Positions 27,501 through 40,700 of a stretch of 64,000 bases of DNA are shown here, in pieces. The stretch covers positions 741,001-805,000 of the forward strand of contig JACCIC010000170.1 in the NCBI GenBank assembly GCA_018907035.1. The letters run 5' to 3'. The notes beneath the pieces were generated by a model. The model did not search any database and was not told where the DNA came from. It saw only the letters and a list, made by a program, of their open reading frames with translations. The stretch comes from Sycobia sp. Sy_11 (taxonomy: Eukaryota > Arthropoda > Insecta > Hymenoptera > Epichrysomallidae). The first letter of the stretch is position 1, and every line of letters starts with the position of its first letter. Made by a program: the position numbers and the translations under genes.

Positions 27501-29061
27501 GCGATTTATAGAGGGAATGGCAAAATTACACGAGAATATCGTTAAAATTGGCAGTGACGAATTATATGTTCCTACCCGTTTTGTTATTTTATAAAAAATT
27601 CTTCTGTTTCATTCGATCTAATATCTACAAAAAAATCTTTCTTATACAATAAAATTTATAGTAATGTAAACGACATTTCCAGGAAAGGCAACATTAATAT
27701 TTCATTTTTGTTTGTCAATTTACAATAAATGTTAATTTAAACACAAATAATGTAAAAAAGTACATTTAAACACTGTCTGGTTTTTAGATAAATTTAGTGG
27801 TTAAATTCAATATTATGAGTAACATAAACAACTATTCGAAAAAAACCGTCAATTTACTCCTTTGATCACTGATATAAATCAAGAATTAGGAATTTGTTAA
27901 TGCACATGAAATTCGCAAATTTTAGAATTAAAAATAATAAGCTACTCTTAATCGACGAAATTTCTCAATTTTACAATGAATTAAATTAAAACTACCTGCG
28001 AGCTGTTTAGCGTTAGTAATTGACTTAAATGTGCTCATCGAATCCCAGCAGCATTATAAATACAATTTAAGAGCAGAGAATTCGTGCAAAATCGATTAAT
28101 TAACCTTTTTTGCCTGTGCATAGCTGTCGAGTTATTTTTCCTTTAATTGCAGTGGATAAATTGAAATTAAAAGAGTCGATCCGAGAAAAATTGATCGACA
28201 ATACATCATACAGAATTGAAAGCGAATTTAAGCGCGATTTAACGCGAGGACTAGACTCAATTTTATTGCTCGATTCTTGATCAATTAATATATACAATAA
28301 ACTTCCTTTTCATCCCCTTCGAAAATTCTACGCTTTTTTTCTCTGGTATTATTCGAATTTGAATTATTTAACAGATCCGTTCTTCAAGGAACTTGGCTTT
28401 GATCGACCGGAGCGGAATTTATTAACTTTTCGTAACTAAGCATTAATGCCACGAATCGCGATCGAAAGCTTCATCGAATTCCGCGCAGTTTTCGAACGTA
28501 AATTTCAACGAAAGGAATTCTCTTCCGCTTCGCTCTTAATTCCTACTCTGTTCGGCTCGGTTCTGTCGGGGCTGACCATATGCTCGAGCTTCATCACTTA
28601 TTCCATCCCGCACGGGCACGCCGTCCAAACCACGCGTTCGCGAAATACTGGAAATTAGTCGAGCGGAACCCTCAAACGAGGTGCATAATTTCTATCGTTC
28701 CTCTTCGTAGTTAACTTGTTTTGGATTCGAAATTCATTGTCCCGCAGCTTTGCTTGATGATGAGGTTATGAAAAATTCCACAACGACAAAAAGTGACATT
28801 TTTTCAAAATCTACAACCCTACTGCCATACCTAACTGTAAATTTGTTTAAATTCCATTGTTTCTATTTCGATGTTCAGGATTCTCGTGAATCTATCTATC
28901 GTGGCCGAATATAACCTCGGGAGTTTTTCAGTCCAAACAGAATTGTGTTTTTTGAATTGTGAAAAAATAAATGGATATTATAATTAATGAAGACAATTTT
29001 CGATGTTTTTCTTTAATTATTTTTAATTGTATACAGATCTTCTTCTCCTTATATTAGTTTC

Positions 29062-29063
<2 letters not shown>

Positions 29064-29114
<51 letters not shown>
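29064..29114. repeat. (AT)n microsatellite
   Basis: This is a pure AT tract of about 51 bp. Confidence 0.95.
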
Positions 29115-29116
<2 letters not shown>

Positions 29117-30069
29117 TTTTGGATTGAATGTAAATTTATGAAATAAACATGAAAAAAAATTATTGAAACTGACATTAAAAAACAAAATACATAAATGTTT
29201 TTCTGGAATTTCTAGTACGTTGACTTTTTTGTAATTTAAATTATTAAATGCTAAAAAAAGATTTTTTTTAATAGATCGAAGAGGCGCGTAACATTTATGC
29301 AGAGGAAGAACAGATCAAATCAAAATAGACAAAATGCAAATCATACTTAATAACTGTTTTTAAAAGAACAAAATATGAAAATATTCGAAGAAATCTCTAT
29401 TTGCAGCGAGAGCGATAAATTCATCCAACTTGCTGATTTTGAGTTCGGAGGATTTGCAAATATAAGCGAATCTCTACAGCTTTTAACTTTAACTGCACTC
29501 TGGTTTATTATTTTCGTGTACATTGGCAAATAATTCTTGCAGCTTACTGTGACTTAACGAGTAAAGCAAACAAATATTAATCTTGCGGGAAAATATGCAA
29601 AAAAACTTGTGTATTTAACTTCTGATCAAATTCATCATAATGACATACGGATATATTTAAGATAATATTTATTTAACGAAAATGTTCCATATCAGCTAAT
29701 TTGGCACAATAAGCCTTTATCAATTTCATGAAAAACTCTCTCATATTTTCATATTTAGTTAACAGAATAAAATTTTTGACGATCCGAAAAAGCTGTTTAT
29801 TTGATCATAAAATACTACAGCTATATATCACTATCTTAGAATTCTTACTAAAATGAGGAAGAGCACTGAATTACTATCGGGACCAGAAACTGCAATTATA
29901 TTCATTTAACTATGAGGATTTGTATTGTAACAGCAAATGTTTTCATCCCCTGCTTTTACTGCATACGCGAGCAATTCGTTAAAATTACGAAACCTAGTCT
30001 AATCTATGCATTTAAAGTACCAATTAAAATCAAAAGGAGCAATTTAACAACTTATTCCTGCGTCTGCAT

Positions 30070-30071
<2 letters not shown>

Positions 30072-30125
<54 letters not shown>
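30072..30125. repeat. Compound (AC)n(AT)n microsatellite
   Basis: AC runs to about 30107, then TA to 30125. Confidence 0.95.
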
Positions 30126-31966
30126 TTACCATTGGATTTAACTTTTCAAAGCACAAATTACGCAGAATGATTTTTAACTCTCGTAGTTTTTGAATTACAG
30201 GAAGTGAGAATAATATTTGATTCTCAGTAGTTAATTTATCAGTTGCTAGTTATGTATATATTAAGCATATATTTTCGCCAAATATATTGCAGAGCACACT
30301 TGAGAAATGAAAATCTTAAATTTATTTTCTAACCGCAGAAAAAATTAATTCTAATAATAAAATAGAATTTGTAAGAAATTGCAAATGAGGCGCCATTTTA
30401 CAAAAATTAAATATGTATATTATGTCCTAAGATGCTTTTCATGATTTTGTATTCGAAATCATATTGAAACACAAGAAAGAAAAAACAAAATCAATTGAAG
30501 AAAGTACAAAGAAAAAATGCATCTGATAGAAAAAAATCTAGAATTTAAAAGCATGTTTTGTTCAAATGTAAATTCGAAATAATATATATTAAATTTAAAT
30601 GCCATTTTAAATATATCTAAAATATATTTTTCAAGGAACTTCAGCATGCAGTCGAACATGCTTGTTTTGATATTCTTGATGTTAGTCTCGAAGTAGTTTA
30701 ATTTGCACGATTTTTAGCAAGCATTATAAAATATGTGACATAAGATACCATTAGGATTTCTATGGTTCAATTGTGTGCCCTTTTTAAAATTCTTATATCC
30801 TTTTCTATAGAATTTGTAATACCGAAATAATATATAAGTGATAGAAATTTAATAGAAATGAATAAAATTCACAGAACATTATTATTTAAATCTATTTTAA
30901 TAAGACGGTTATATTAAACTGTAAATGATTAACGTCGAAAGCCTTTGATATTATTATTAAGTATATTATTTCGTTCTTCGCGCTTTTCATCGCGGAGAAA
31001 TAATTTCCGAAAGTTGGAAAGCTGGATGTGACAGCAATCCTATGACTCTATCGTAGTTATAAATAAAAGCGCGCGGAGTGAAATTTGAGATGTAATACAT
31101 AGGACCGAGGGAGATAGATGCACGGTGTACGGTCAGATGATCGGGAGATACATCAAGGGGAGGGAGTGAGAAGGGCGGATACTGAGCACTTATTAATCAG
31201 ACATCGACAGACCAACAGCAGTTAAGTGGAGTCCTAACAATAGAATGCGAGCATTCACCATCGCACTTGCACAAATAACTACGATCGATCAAAATCCCCG
31301 GAAGAAATGAATTATTTATGAAACGTTTTTCCTTTAGTCTGATTTTTTTGTCATTTTATTCTTGAACAGTATATATATTTAAAATATTTTAACTAACAAG
31401 ACTTCAAAAATTCGCTCCAAAGTTTTTCATTTACTTTTATATATTGCAATAACCGTGCTTTCTTTTTGTATTGTATTTGTGTACAATGTGACGGTCACGC
31501 AACGTTCAGAAAGCATAGAATGGAAATATGAAATATTTACACGATGACAATTTTAATTAATCTCACTATTTACAGAAGAAACGTAATAACAATACGATGC
31601 CGCCAACCAGTTTGTAAATTAAATCCGAATATTTAAATGTATACATCATAAAAATCTGTAGCGTAAAATTGGCCAATAATTGTAAACTGTAGACGCGGTA
31701 ATTCAACAAAATTTCAATCATCGCAGCGAATATATACAGCGAAAGAAGCGCGACTCCGCGAATTTATGTATATACGAATATGATTAATACCTCAAATTGA
31801 CCGGTGCATTGCATCACTTGAATTAATGTCCGCTGATTTCTGCGCATTTCCCATAATAATGAGCCAATTTAGATGCATATTATACGAATTCTTCAAAATG
31901 AAGCTAAACCAGACGCAAGCAAAAATTTATGTGTTCGCGCGTACGAGCGCCTCAGTTACACAGCAA

Positions 31967-31968
<2 letters not shown>

Positions 31969-32002
<34 letters not shown>
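31969..32002. repeat. (AC)n microsatellite
   Basis: This is an AC tract of about 34 bp. Confidence 0.95.
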
Positions 32003-32005
<3 letters not shown>

Positions 32006-34888
32006 GAATATTGATCAAATTTGCATGAATTTTTCCCTCTCCAAAAGACAATCAACACGAGGGGGAGAAAAAAGGTCCATCGATAAATTACGACCTGCCA
32101 GGCTTATAATTTAATATTAATAATGAGCCCACACAGTAGGACTGCCCATTAATTATAATAAACTTTTATTATTATTCGTGACGGAGAACGGATGAGGCGA
32201 TTAACGCGCTCGAAAAATTCATGCCGTCCGACACGAACGTGTCCTGTAAGGATTTATCAATTTGTTGCCGAGATGGCAGCAGCCACCTCCGCCCGTCAGC
32301 CCAAAGTTTACTTATTAACCAATTTATGACGACGTAAATCTCGGCCGCGAAACTATTACTCCGAGCCAAAAGCTACTGTGCGATGAACGGAGAGTAAATC
32401 TCTAAGATGGGGGTTAGAGAGAGAGAGAGATATAGCGCCCCTTCTATATCGTATGTGCAATTATACCCAATTGCAACGAGCGCCACTAGGAGGTTCTAGA
32501 TTATAAATAAACAGCAGAAAGTTAAGGGAGCCAAGGCTCGTGCTGTTTTCGGTATTTCAAGTTTCTAGCGGATCGCCTGACGCGTGGAGAACGAAGAAAC
32601 AAGCTTTAAATGTCTCTAAGAATATCTTGATCCTCTTCACACTCTTGTCAAATTATTGTTTGAATAGCCTTTATTGTCCATAATGTTAGAATGAACAACG
32701 ACAGTTTTTATATGTTAAGAATTATATACGATAAATCGACTTTTAAAAAATTAATGTTATTTATTGTTTTTTTATATTTTATCTTTTTTTATTATCTTAA
32801 CTTTTTATCAACCGTATAATCCTTAATAAATTTAAACCAACTATGCGTGGACATAGGTATGCTTGAATTTTGCTTATTGATGCGGTGCGTAAATTAACTT
32901 GTTTTGTTTTGCTACGTGCACATGCCATACATTATATCCTTCCAACATTGCGTCCCTGTAAATGGCACAGATACAGATTTTGCCTGGATATTCGCTAATG
33001 ATCTTGAAAGTCCGGCGGTCGAGCCAATTGCTCATCGTCAATGTTTTATGCAGGCTCACGCAGCACGGAAGTATTGCAGGAACATTTATTCTCCCAAAAA
33101 TCGTTTCCAATCCACCGACTTGCGGATCACCGCGCCTCATCGGCGAGGATTCGAGCGCATTGTTTTGCATGGCTACTGCTCTGTAATAACGCGCACCGGC
33201 TACGTGTAAAATTTACAGGCTGGATTAGTCGAGCGACATGGTTTTCTCGCGTTTCCTTACTCGCAACACGACCTACACCGCCGCTAATCGCGACTCATCG
33301 GCGGGCGCTTTCGATCACGGGCTGCTTCATCCGGCTGGCTTGTCCTCATTCAGTCAACCCGACCTCTCACCGCCCCATAATCGTATGCCATTAAGCCATC
33401 GCTTTCATCTAACTTGCGAATAAAGGATGGATAATGCGGAGTCGAATCAATCACAAGCGCTGCGACGCTCTACTGCTATCGCCTGTGTACCTAATCTAAT
33501 ACGACTCGTTCGTAAAATCAACGTCATGCAATTCTGCAGCGAGAAATTTGAGAAAAGGAAATGGAAGTAAGACTCGATCGTTGCCGTACACGCGAAAATT
33601 ATCAAATTTCTAGCAGCCTAAATTTCACGAATATTCCAAACGCGTATTATCGTGATCTTTTACTAGTGTCACGGCTTCAGTTATATTTTATAGTTTCTAC
33701 TAGTAAATCTACAAATATTGGTAATAGTATACTAAAAAATTGTCTACATTCCAATTCCAGTTGTAACTACTTAGATATATCATTAGTTTTCAAGATCTTA
33801 ATATATTCTAATTTCGTCGCGATACTTATACTTCAATGATCGAGAATGGATCGTCACTATATCATTACAATAGCGTAGTCTTATTTCTTAAACACCTTTT
33901 TATTTTTTTCTATGTCTGTAGAATTGATTACTTTACAATACATAATATACATAAAATATTTCTTAACTTAATTTATAATGATCCTAAATTTAATATTTCA
34001 TGCAACCGTGAACTTTAGGTTAGGTATACAGCTTAGATTTAGTCAAAGGATAAGTCAATTTTTCAAAGTCACTTACCACAATAGAACATCACACGTCCCT
34101 AATATAACGATAATCATGGGTAAATTTCATTCTTCAATGATCAAGCATATCTTTTCTCATGAAGCGAATTATTTAGTTTTTACTCATCGAAAAAATTTTA
34201 CATCTTCATGAATATATAATTGTATTTTAAAGAACAATTTTTTTCCAGATGTAAGAAGCGGTTTCATACAGCATAATTAATTAAAATAGTTTCTAAATTA
34301 AGTGAAAAATTAATTATTTGGGATGCAAGTATCGACGCTTTATTATCAGATCGCTGTTCTGAGACAGGATAAAAGTTTTCTTTTCACTGAACCGCGTATT
34401 CTCACAGATAATGAGTCGACTTAATTGTTATTAATAAACGCAAGTTTAGTTTTCTTCCAAAATAATTAATACGTAAATAATTAAAATCCTTTAATAAAAA
34501 TTTTACGGTCCTTCTCAAATTGTTTAAATTAAAAATAATATTACAGCTAATAGTGGCAGTTGAAACATTTTACGAAAAATAAAAGCATTAGCTTCATAAA
34601 TGTACAGCGACTAATTGCTACAGTACACTCACTTTTATTATCAATTAAAAGAAATAATTAAACTCTTTCGAAGATAAATTACATTTTTTTCTGACAAAGA
34701 ATTTTTATTTTTGTGAAAAGAAACTTTTTTACTAGTACAAATCAATAAAATCAAATTTAAATAATGATACAATAATTTTTTATCTTTCTCGCTCATTGTA
34801 TATATACTGTGCGGATTCAGTATCTAAAGTTTTCCTGAATTTATTTTTTAATAAAGTTATAGAAAATGTATTAATTTACATATTTATT

Positions 34889-34893
<5 letters not shown>

Positions 34894-34940
<47 letters not shown>
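34894..34940. repeat. (AT)n microsatellite
   Basis: This is an AT tract of about 47 bp. Confidence 0.95.
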
Positions 34941-34948
<8 letters not shown>

Positions 34949-37479
34949 GACTAATGTCGATCGTGAATTCTTTTTTTTCTAATAGTTTACTGTAGAAATT
35001 TATTTACTATATATATACATACTTCTATTGACTTAATTTTATTGTTATTCTGTGGTGCTTTGCATGTCTCTATTGGACTCTGCATGTGGTATAGGGCATC
35101 GTAAGTACTAAATGATAAAAAAAAAAACTTACTCGATCATTATCAGAGAATTTCATTCACACAATGGAGAACACGCTTCGACCATCCCCCCGTAGTGGAA
35201 CTCAAATGAACGAATCCTTGGTCACAAACAGAAACACGATTTTATTGTACTTTATATTAATATACGGTTGAGTCAACGAATTCATTCACAAGAGGAGACA
35301 ATCTGTAATATTTTTGTAAAATTGAATTACGTATATTTCAAAATAATTCGTACAAATAAATAAAGATAAATATGATGAATTTTAAATACGCTCCGTATAA
35401 TTGTTATATGTGTTCCCGACAAAAATATCGCTAACTTTTGAACTACCATCATGGAGCGAAGATATAACATCGTTTAGTCGAGAAAAAATAAAAAAAATAA
35501 ATATCAGATATCTATCTTCAAGAAACACGCGTCAGAGAATTTTAAATAGTGCTTCATCCGGCCGATCAATAAGCAATCGAAATTAATTGCCCGACATTGT
35601 TTTCAATTCATGAAATCTATAAAAGAGTGACGAATGCAGAGGCGAGGCTACGTCGCGTGTATTCGTGTCCCCGCCCCCCTCTTCCACGCCCGCTTGAATA
35701 ATGAATGGCGGGCGCGCGCACACACAATTTATCCCGCGTGGTTCTCTTCGTTATACATGCCGAAGACAAATGCATATAATAAATAATTTCCCGGAATTAT
35801 CTCGATTAATAAATCAACGAGCCGTGGCCGTAATTTCGTGCCTGTCAATATAACTGACTCTCGCCGTATTCGCCTGCCTTCGGTGTCCCCGCATCATTCT
35901 CGAGCTAAATACCGCGAGCAGACTGAATCCAACGGGAAAAATCGTACAAGCTATTCTCGCTTTTCTCATTTTCTCCTACAACATTCAATTGTATATATAT
36001 ATAGGAATAAAATGAGTACTAAAAGTTTTATATAAATTTAGAATAATCAAAAAAAATTGAAACCAAACTATTTTAAAGTTCATCGTTTTTATCTTTATTA
36101 TTCTATACAATTTTCTGTCTTACATCTTATGCAAAAAAGAATATATAAATGTAATATTGAAGATCACCAACGAGATGAAAGATAATTTATTATATTGCAC
36201 AATTACTTAGTCATTCAGCAGCACAAGAACCAGTATAGAAATGTAGAATAATATATTACATCAATTATTGAAAAGAACTAAGTTCATTTGAATAGTATTC
36301 TTTTAATTATTTTACAATTAATCACATGTCAACGTCAGTAGATATATAGAAATTTCGTAGTAATTCTTAAAATTTTCGATAATTTGAATTCCATGATTTG
36401 TAGTGCTATGAAATATTTTATGTTTAACTTTAGTTGTCACCTTTTCTGTCAACAATTAGAGATTTTTCCAGATTAATTCCTAGTTCTTTTTATTATATGT
36501 TTATGCGATTGCGTTACGGAAAAATTTTAAAAGCAAAAATACTAAATATTACGTGTAGTTTATTTTGTATGTGATTTTAAAATTAATCGAAATGCTTACA
36601 TAAGAAATAACATTCGAATCTTTACGTCTACTTTTCAGTGTTCAGTAATTTAGATCATCTTTGCTTTATTTTTTTTCTAATTAAAACTGTGATTGTTTTT
36701 TTTATTATTGTCCTTTACTGTTTTAAATTAAAAATTAACAATTGCTTGCTTAATTAATATTTCTCGTTAATTACTTGCAATTATGGAGGGTTCCGTTTGT
36801 AGAAAAATTTAATTATGATTTTCCCCTTTTCAATTAATTCTGTTAGTTTACTTCTCATTCTTTTACCCTTTCTCATCTTTTTATTTTCAAATTATCTATT
36901 TTCTGTTTAATAACGAAGAATCATTGTTTTTTCTCAACTCGCAGCGAATATTTTAATATGTTCGATATACGTATTTATCAAAAATATAAGTTAATCTAAT
37001 TATCAATATTTAAAACATGTTACATCTCAAGTTATCTTTGAACAGAATTTTGCATATTTCATTTCAAAAGCTAATGATAATCTTTATTCGTTGAAATTGT
37101 CAAATAATATCTGTAATAGTCCGTATGATGAAAAAGTCGAATAAATGTTCGCTGGGAGTCCGGATCATTAAAAATTACGCTGCTAACATAATACTTCAGC
37201 GAGTCGCCTCTCTCATAGCGTAAAAGTCCGATCGTGCGCGAGTACAACAAAGCAAAAAACAACAAAGAACGAATACTGCGTTCAAACTTTGCGCTCGATC
37301 GGCCCCAAACCTGCTGCCCCTCCTCCTCCTCCTCCAATCCCACCCCCGCGAGGCTCGAGCATCGGCAAAGAATGGCCTCGAGCAGAGCGGGACGGGGGAT
37401 AGTTGGAAGGGTAGGCAGGGGGCAGCACGCCAATACACCGCTCGGACTAACCCTCTCTTGTTGTTACCGTACGATTCAG

Positions 37480-37722
37480 GACAAGGAGGACGGGCCGCTG
37501 TACAAGTTTTACGAGGTGATCAGGGACAACGACGACGAATTCATGAAGTCCCTGTCCCGCTACACGAACGTGACCCTGTTCGCGCCGCGGAACGCGGCCT
37601 GGGAGGAGCCCGGCATGAAGCAGATACTGCAGGACAAGAAGAGGGTCAAGGAGCTCCTCAATCTGCACTACGTGCGGGAGTACCTGCCCCTGGAGGCGAT
37701 CAAGAAGAAGACGATAGGCCAG
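37480..37722 (+). CDS. Fas1: Fasciclin-1, exon encoding first half of the penultimate FAS1 domain
   Basis: This exon is 81 codons, phase 0 at both ends. It starts after a CTAAC branch-point-like motif near 37446, a pyrimidine run and a CAG acceptor, and ends CAG before donor GTGGGT. The peptide begins DKEDGPLYKFYEVI and carries the FAS1 H1-type motif NVTLFAPRNAAW, followed by the helix region KRVKELLNLHYVREYLP. This order is diagnostic of a fasciclin domain and matches domain 3 of insect fasciclin I, a GPI-anchored homophilic adhesion protein on axons and epithelia. NVT is a possible N-glycosylation site. The reading frame stays open upstream to an ATG at 37234, but that part is low-complexity and not FAS1-like, so I treat it as intron. 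The codons are strongly GC-ending, unlike the AT-rich intron that follows. Confidence 0.93.
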
Positions 37723-40700
37723 GTGGGTCATCCGCGTTTTTATTCAGATTAGAATTCGATGTATCCGGTGGGAAGCGCGGGGCTGCTCGCACCGAGGATC
37801 AAGGAGATCATTTGGCTTCGAGCCGATTAGAAATCCCAGATTTATAAGTCAGCTTCGAATTGATTTCAAACGCCTCGAACCTTTAAGTCCTATGCAAAAA
37901 CTGACTGTGGCAATGAATAAATGAACCGTACCATCTTCTCCATAATCAGAAAATAAATTTTCTTTACCTTTTACAATTACTTATGAAACACTATGCATTA
38001 TACAGAATAACGTGATTTGATAATTTCTATCAAATTTACGTCTGACAAAAAATGTTATTTAATATAAACAATCACAAAACGCAAAAATTTATGTTATTAC
38101 CATATCAGATTCTTGCATATGCCTTAATGGGGTAGTATTTTAATTTTAAATTAAAATCCTAATTTCTTTTAATTAATCAATTGGATTTTTAATAATTTTA
38201 ACTGATTTTTAAATTATCTCAAATATTATTTCACGAAATGTTTCCATGCTTTCGCGCATTTTTAGGTTTCGATAATTATTATTTATTAGCGATGATCTCA
38301 TGATTTCTCTGAGTGACTGGCCCCTAGCTGAAGTTATAGTCACAATTTATTCTTTTTTTAAATAAAGCTTTATGACCAATTTATACATACTGAGGTGTTT
38401 GTTAACTAATGCATAAGATTAGTAAATCTAAATATTTATGAATCTTAAATCTTGAGAATTACTCAATCATTCGAATTGATTATTTACATTAATATATTCT
38501 AAAATAACAACACTGAAATAAAAATAACAAATAACAACTATAAAACAACACAGAAACTACTGTCAGTTATATAATTAATTGAAGTTTCACCATATATTTG
38601 GTCAAATATAATGCAATAATTATTAGCTAAATATTAAATTTGAAAAAAAAATTTTTGTTTTATATTGTATGATGTTCACTACCTTTCGTCAGTTTTTCTT
38701 TCAGTTGCTATAAATAAGTTTATTTAATCGATAGATTTGATTAACCGCAAGATCAATAATTTTTAAATATAACCAAAGATTATAAATTATGATTAATAAT
38801 GACGAAATTCTGACTAATATCCCTTTTCCAATATTACTGAAGCGCTTAAGGTGGTTCGAATGTATGGTACTCTGAAGGTAGAAACCCGACGATGTTAACC
38901 ATAATTTTTTACCACAAAAATCTATATAAAAGTATCATACTTAAATCATTTTTACATTATTGATCAAAAGTTTAGTATTAAATAACAAATTATTATACAT
39001 ACATTTTAAATTTCTATTCATTTTTGTATGAACAACTAGAATTTCCTTTCATTTCGTTAAAATGTGAATTTAGTAGCAAATTGAGAATCAGAAATCAATG
39101 TTAAACAATTTAAGTGTGTATAAAATTTCTTATTCTTTAAAATCGATAATTTCACAATTGACCGTTAACCTCAAATTTTAAAGGAAAATGAATTTTTTGC
39201 ATTCCATTATCAATTGAAAAGCCTTTAATGCGTAGGAAAATTCGACTCGCTCGAATTGCCTTTTTATAGAAATACAATATATTACTATAGAGTCGTGTAG
39301 AAAACTTATTAAATATTATACTAAATCTAAAAATAAAGACTATTTATGAAATCTTACAGTAATATTATTATTACGTGAAATGGATTAATTATTCGAAAGT
39401 TGGAAAAATGATATCAAATGGATGTATATTAAATAATTTAATCTTTAATAACATAGTATATCATAAATAATCACACTTTGATGGTTTCACGTTGAAAAGT
39501 ATATTTATTGAATAGAATATCTATTCTGGCGAAATCGATATTCTTCTAATGAAGAAACTATCCAACCGTTTTAGTTTATTATTTATCGTATATTATTCAA
39601 ACATGTTTCACCCAGTATATAGTGTATTTTCAATTAATTATATAACTTCGAGACTAGTATGAATTAATTTATCATTTGAGAGTACCAATTTTAGTTGAAC
39701 CCTTCAATATTTTACAAATAAGTTTAAAAATAGCAGATATAAGTCAGTAGTTTAAAATTATCACTGAGAATTAAAAACTTAATTACACCAAATATTGACA
39801 AAATTAGTTGAAAATATAGTAAAATTGGATTATTTCAGTATTTTATAAGTTTGCTAATTTGGAATTTTTATACCATAAATATAAGATTAACGTACGTAAT
39901 TTAGATTTCATAGTAGATTAAAAGTCAATTATAAATCTGAAAATAGTGATATATTTATGTTGAAGATTATCAATACATACGACCTAAAAAAATATAATTT
40001 AAGTTTTACCATTCTAATTAAAAATTTAAATAAACTTCCACAAAAGCAAAAGTTGACCCTGAAGTATGCATAATTATAGAATAAAAGTTTATCTGTCTGA
40101 ACTATATAGTTATTATAGCCCACTCGGGAAAAGAAACTTTCTACGAGTTTAATTTGTTTTATAAATGTATTTTAAGAACTTCAACTTGGTTCTTTGTAGA
40201 ATCTTTCCATTCATTTCTTAGCTCAAGCTGATTATTATAACTATAGACTAAATTTTCATTTATTCGTCATATTGTTTAATAAATTCCACAATTCAGAACT
40301 ATATGAATATGCTTGTATTTTTATATATTTCAATTAATATAGTATTAAAATAAATTTTTTTTATTAAATAATGAGCAAAGACATGTTTATTATTTATATA
40401 GAAAAGAATATTATTATAGATATAATTGTTAATTCTAATTTTTGTCATCCTACAAATATTCTTAAGAATTGAACAAACTTTTATGTAATTAAGAAGTAAA
40501 AAAAAATTAATTTCAAATTTTGTAATTCAAGCATTTTGATTTTAATTACAATGGAAACTAAATTACTAAATTTACTAAAAAATTAAATTAAAAAAAATTA
40601 GAAGAATATATATGGTCATAAGAACTTTTTTAAGTACATCAATAATTGTCTCAGCGTCATTAAATAATCATGATTATACGCATTACACAATTCCTGAGTA

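Larger units (their letters stand above)
27501..37479. other. AT-rich intron before the first visible Fas1 exon
   Basis: No gene is recognised. Microsatellites lie at 29064-29114, 30072-30125, 31969-32002 and 34894-34940. About 32870-33430 is less AT-rich and open in several frames on both strands, without a recognisable protein. About 35600-35900 is another mixed-composition patch. Confidence 0.4.

Noticed and set aside
37234..37479. Open frame upstream of the first visible Fas1 exon, starting with ATG
   Set aside because: The peptide is Ser/Pro/Arg-rich and not FAS1-like, and a clear branch point, pyrimidine tract and CAG acceptor precede 37480.
37723..37752. Extension of the frame past the donor at 37723
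   Set aside because: It reads through GTGGGT into a stop, and phase 0 joins perfectly to the exon at 47902.
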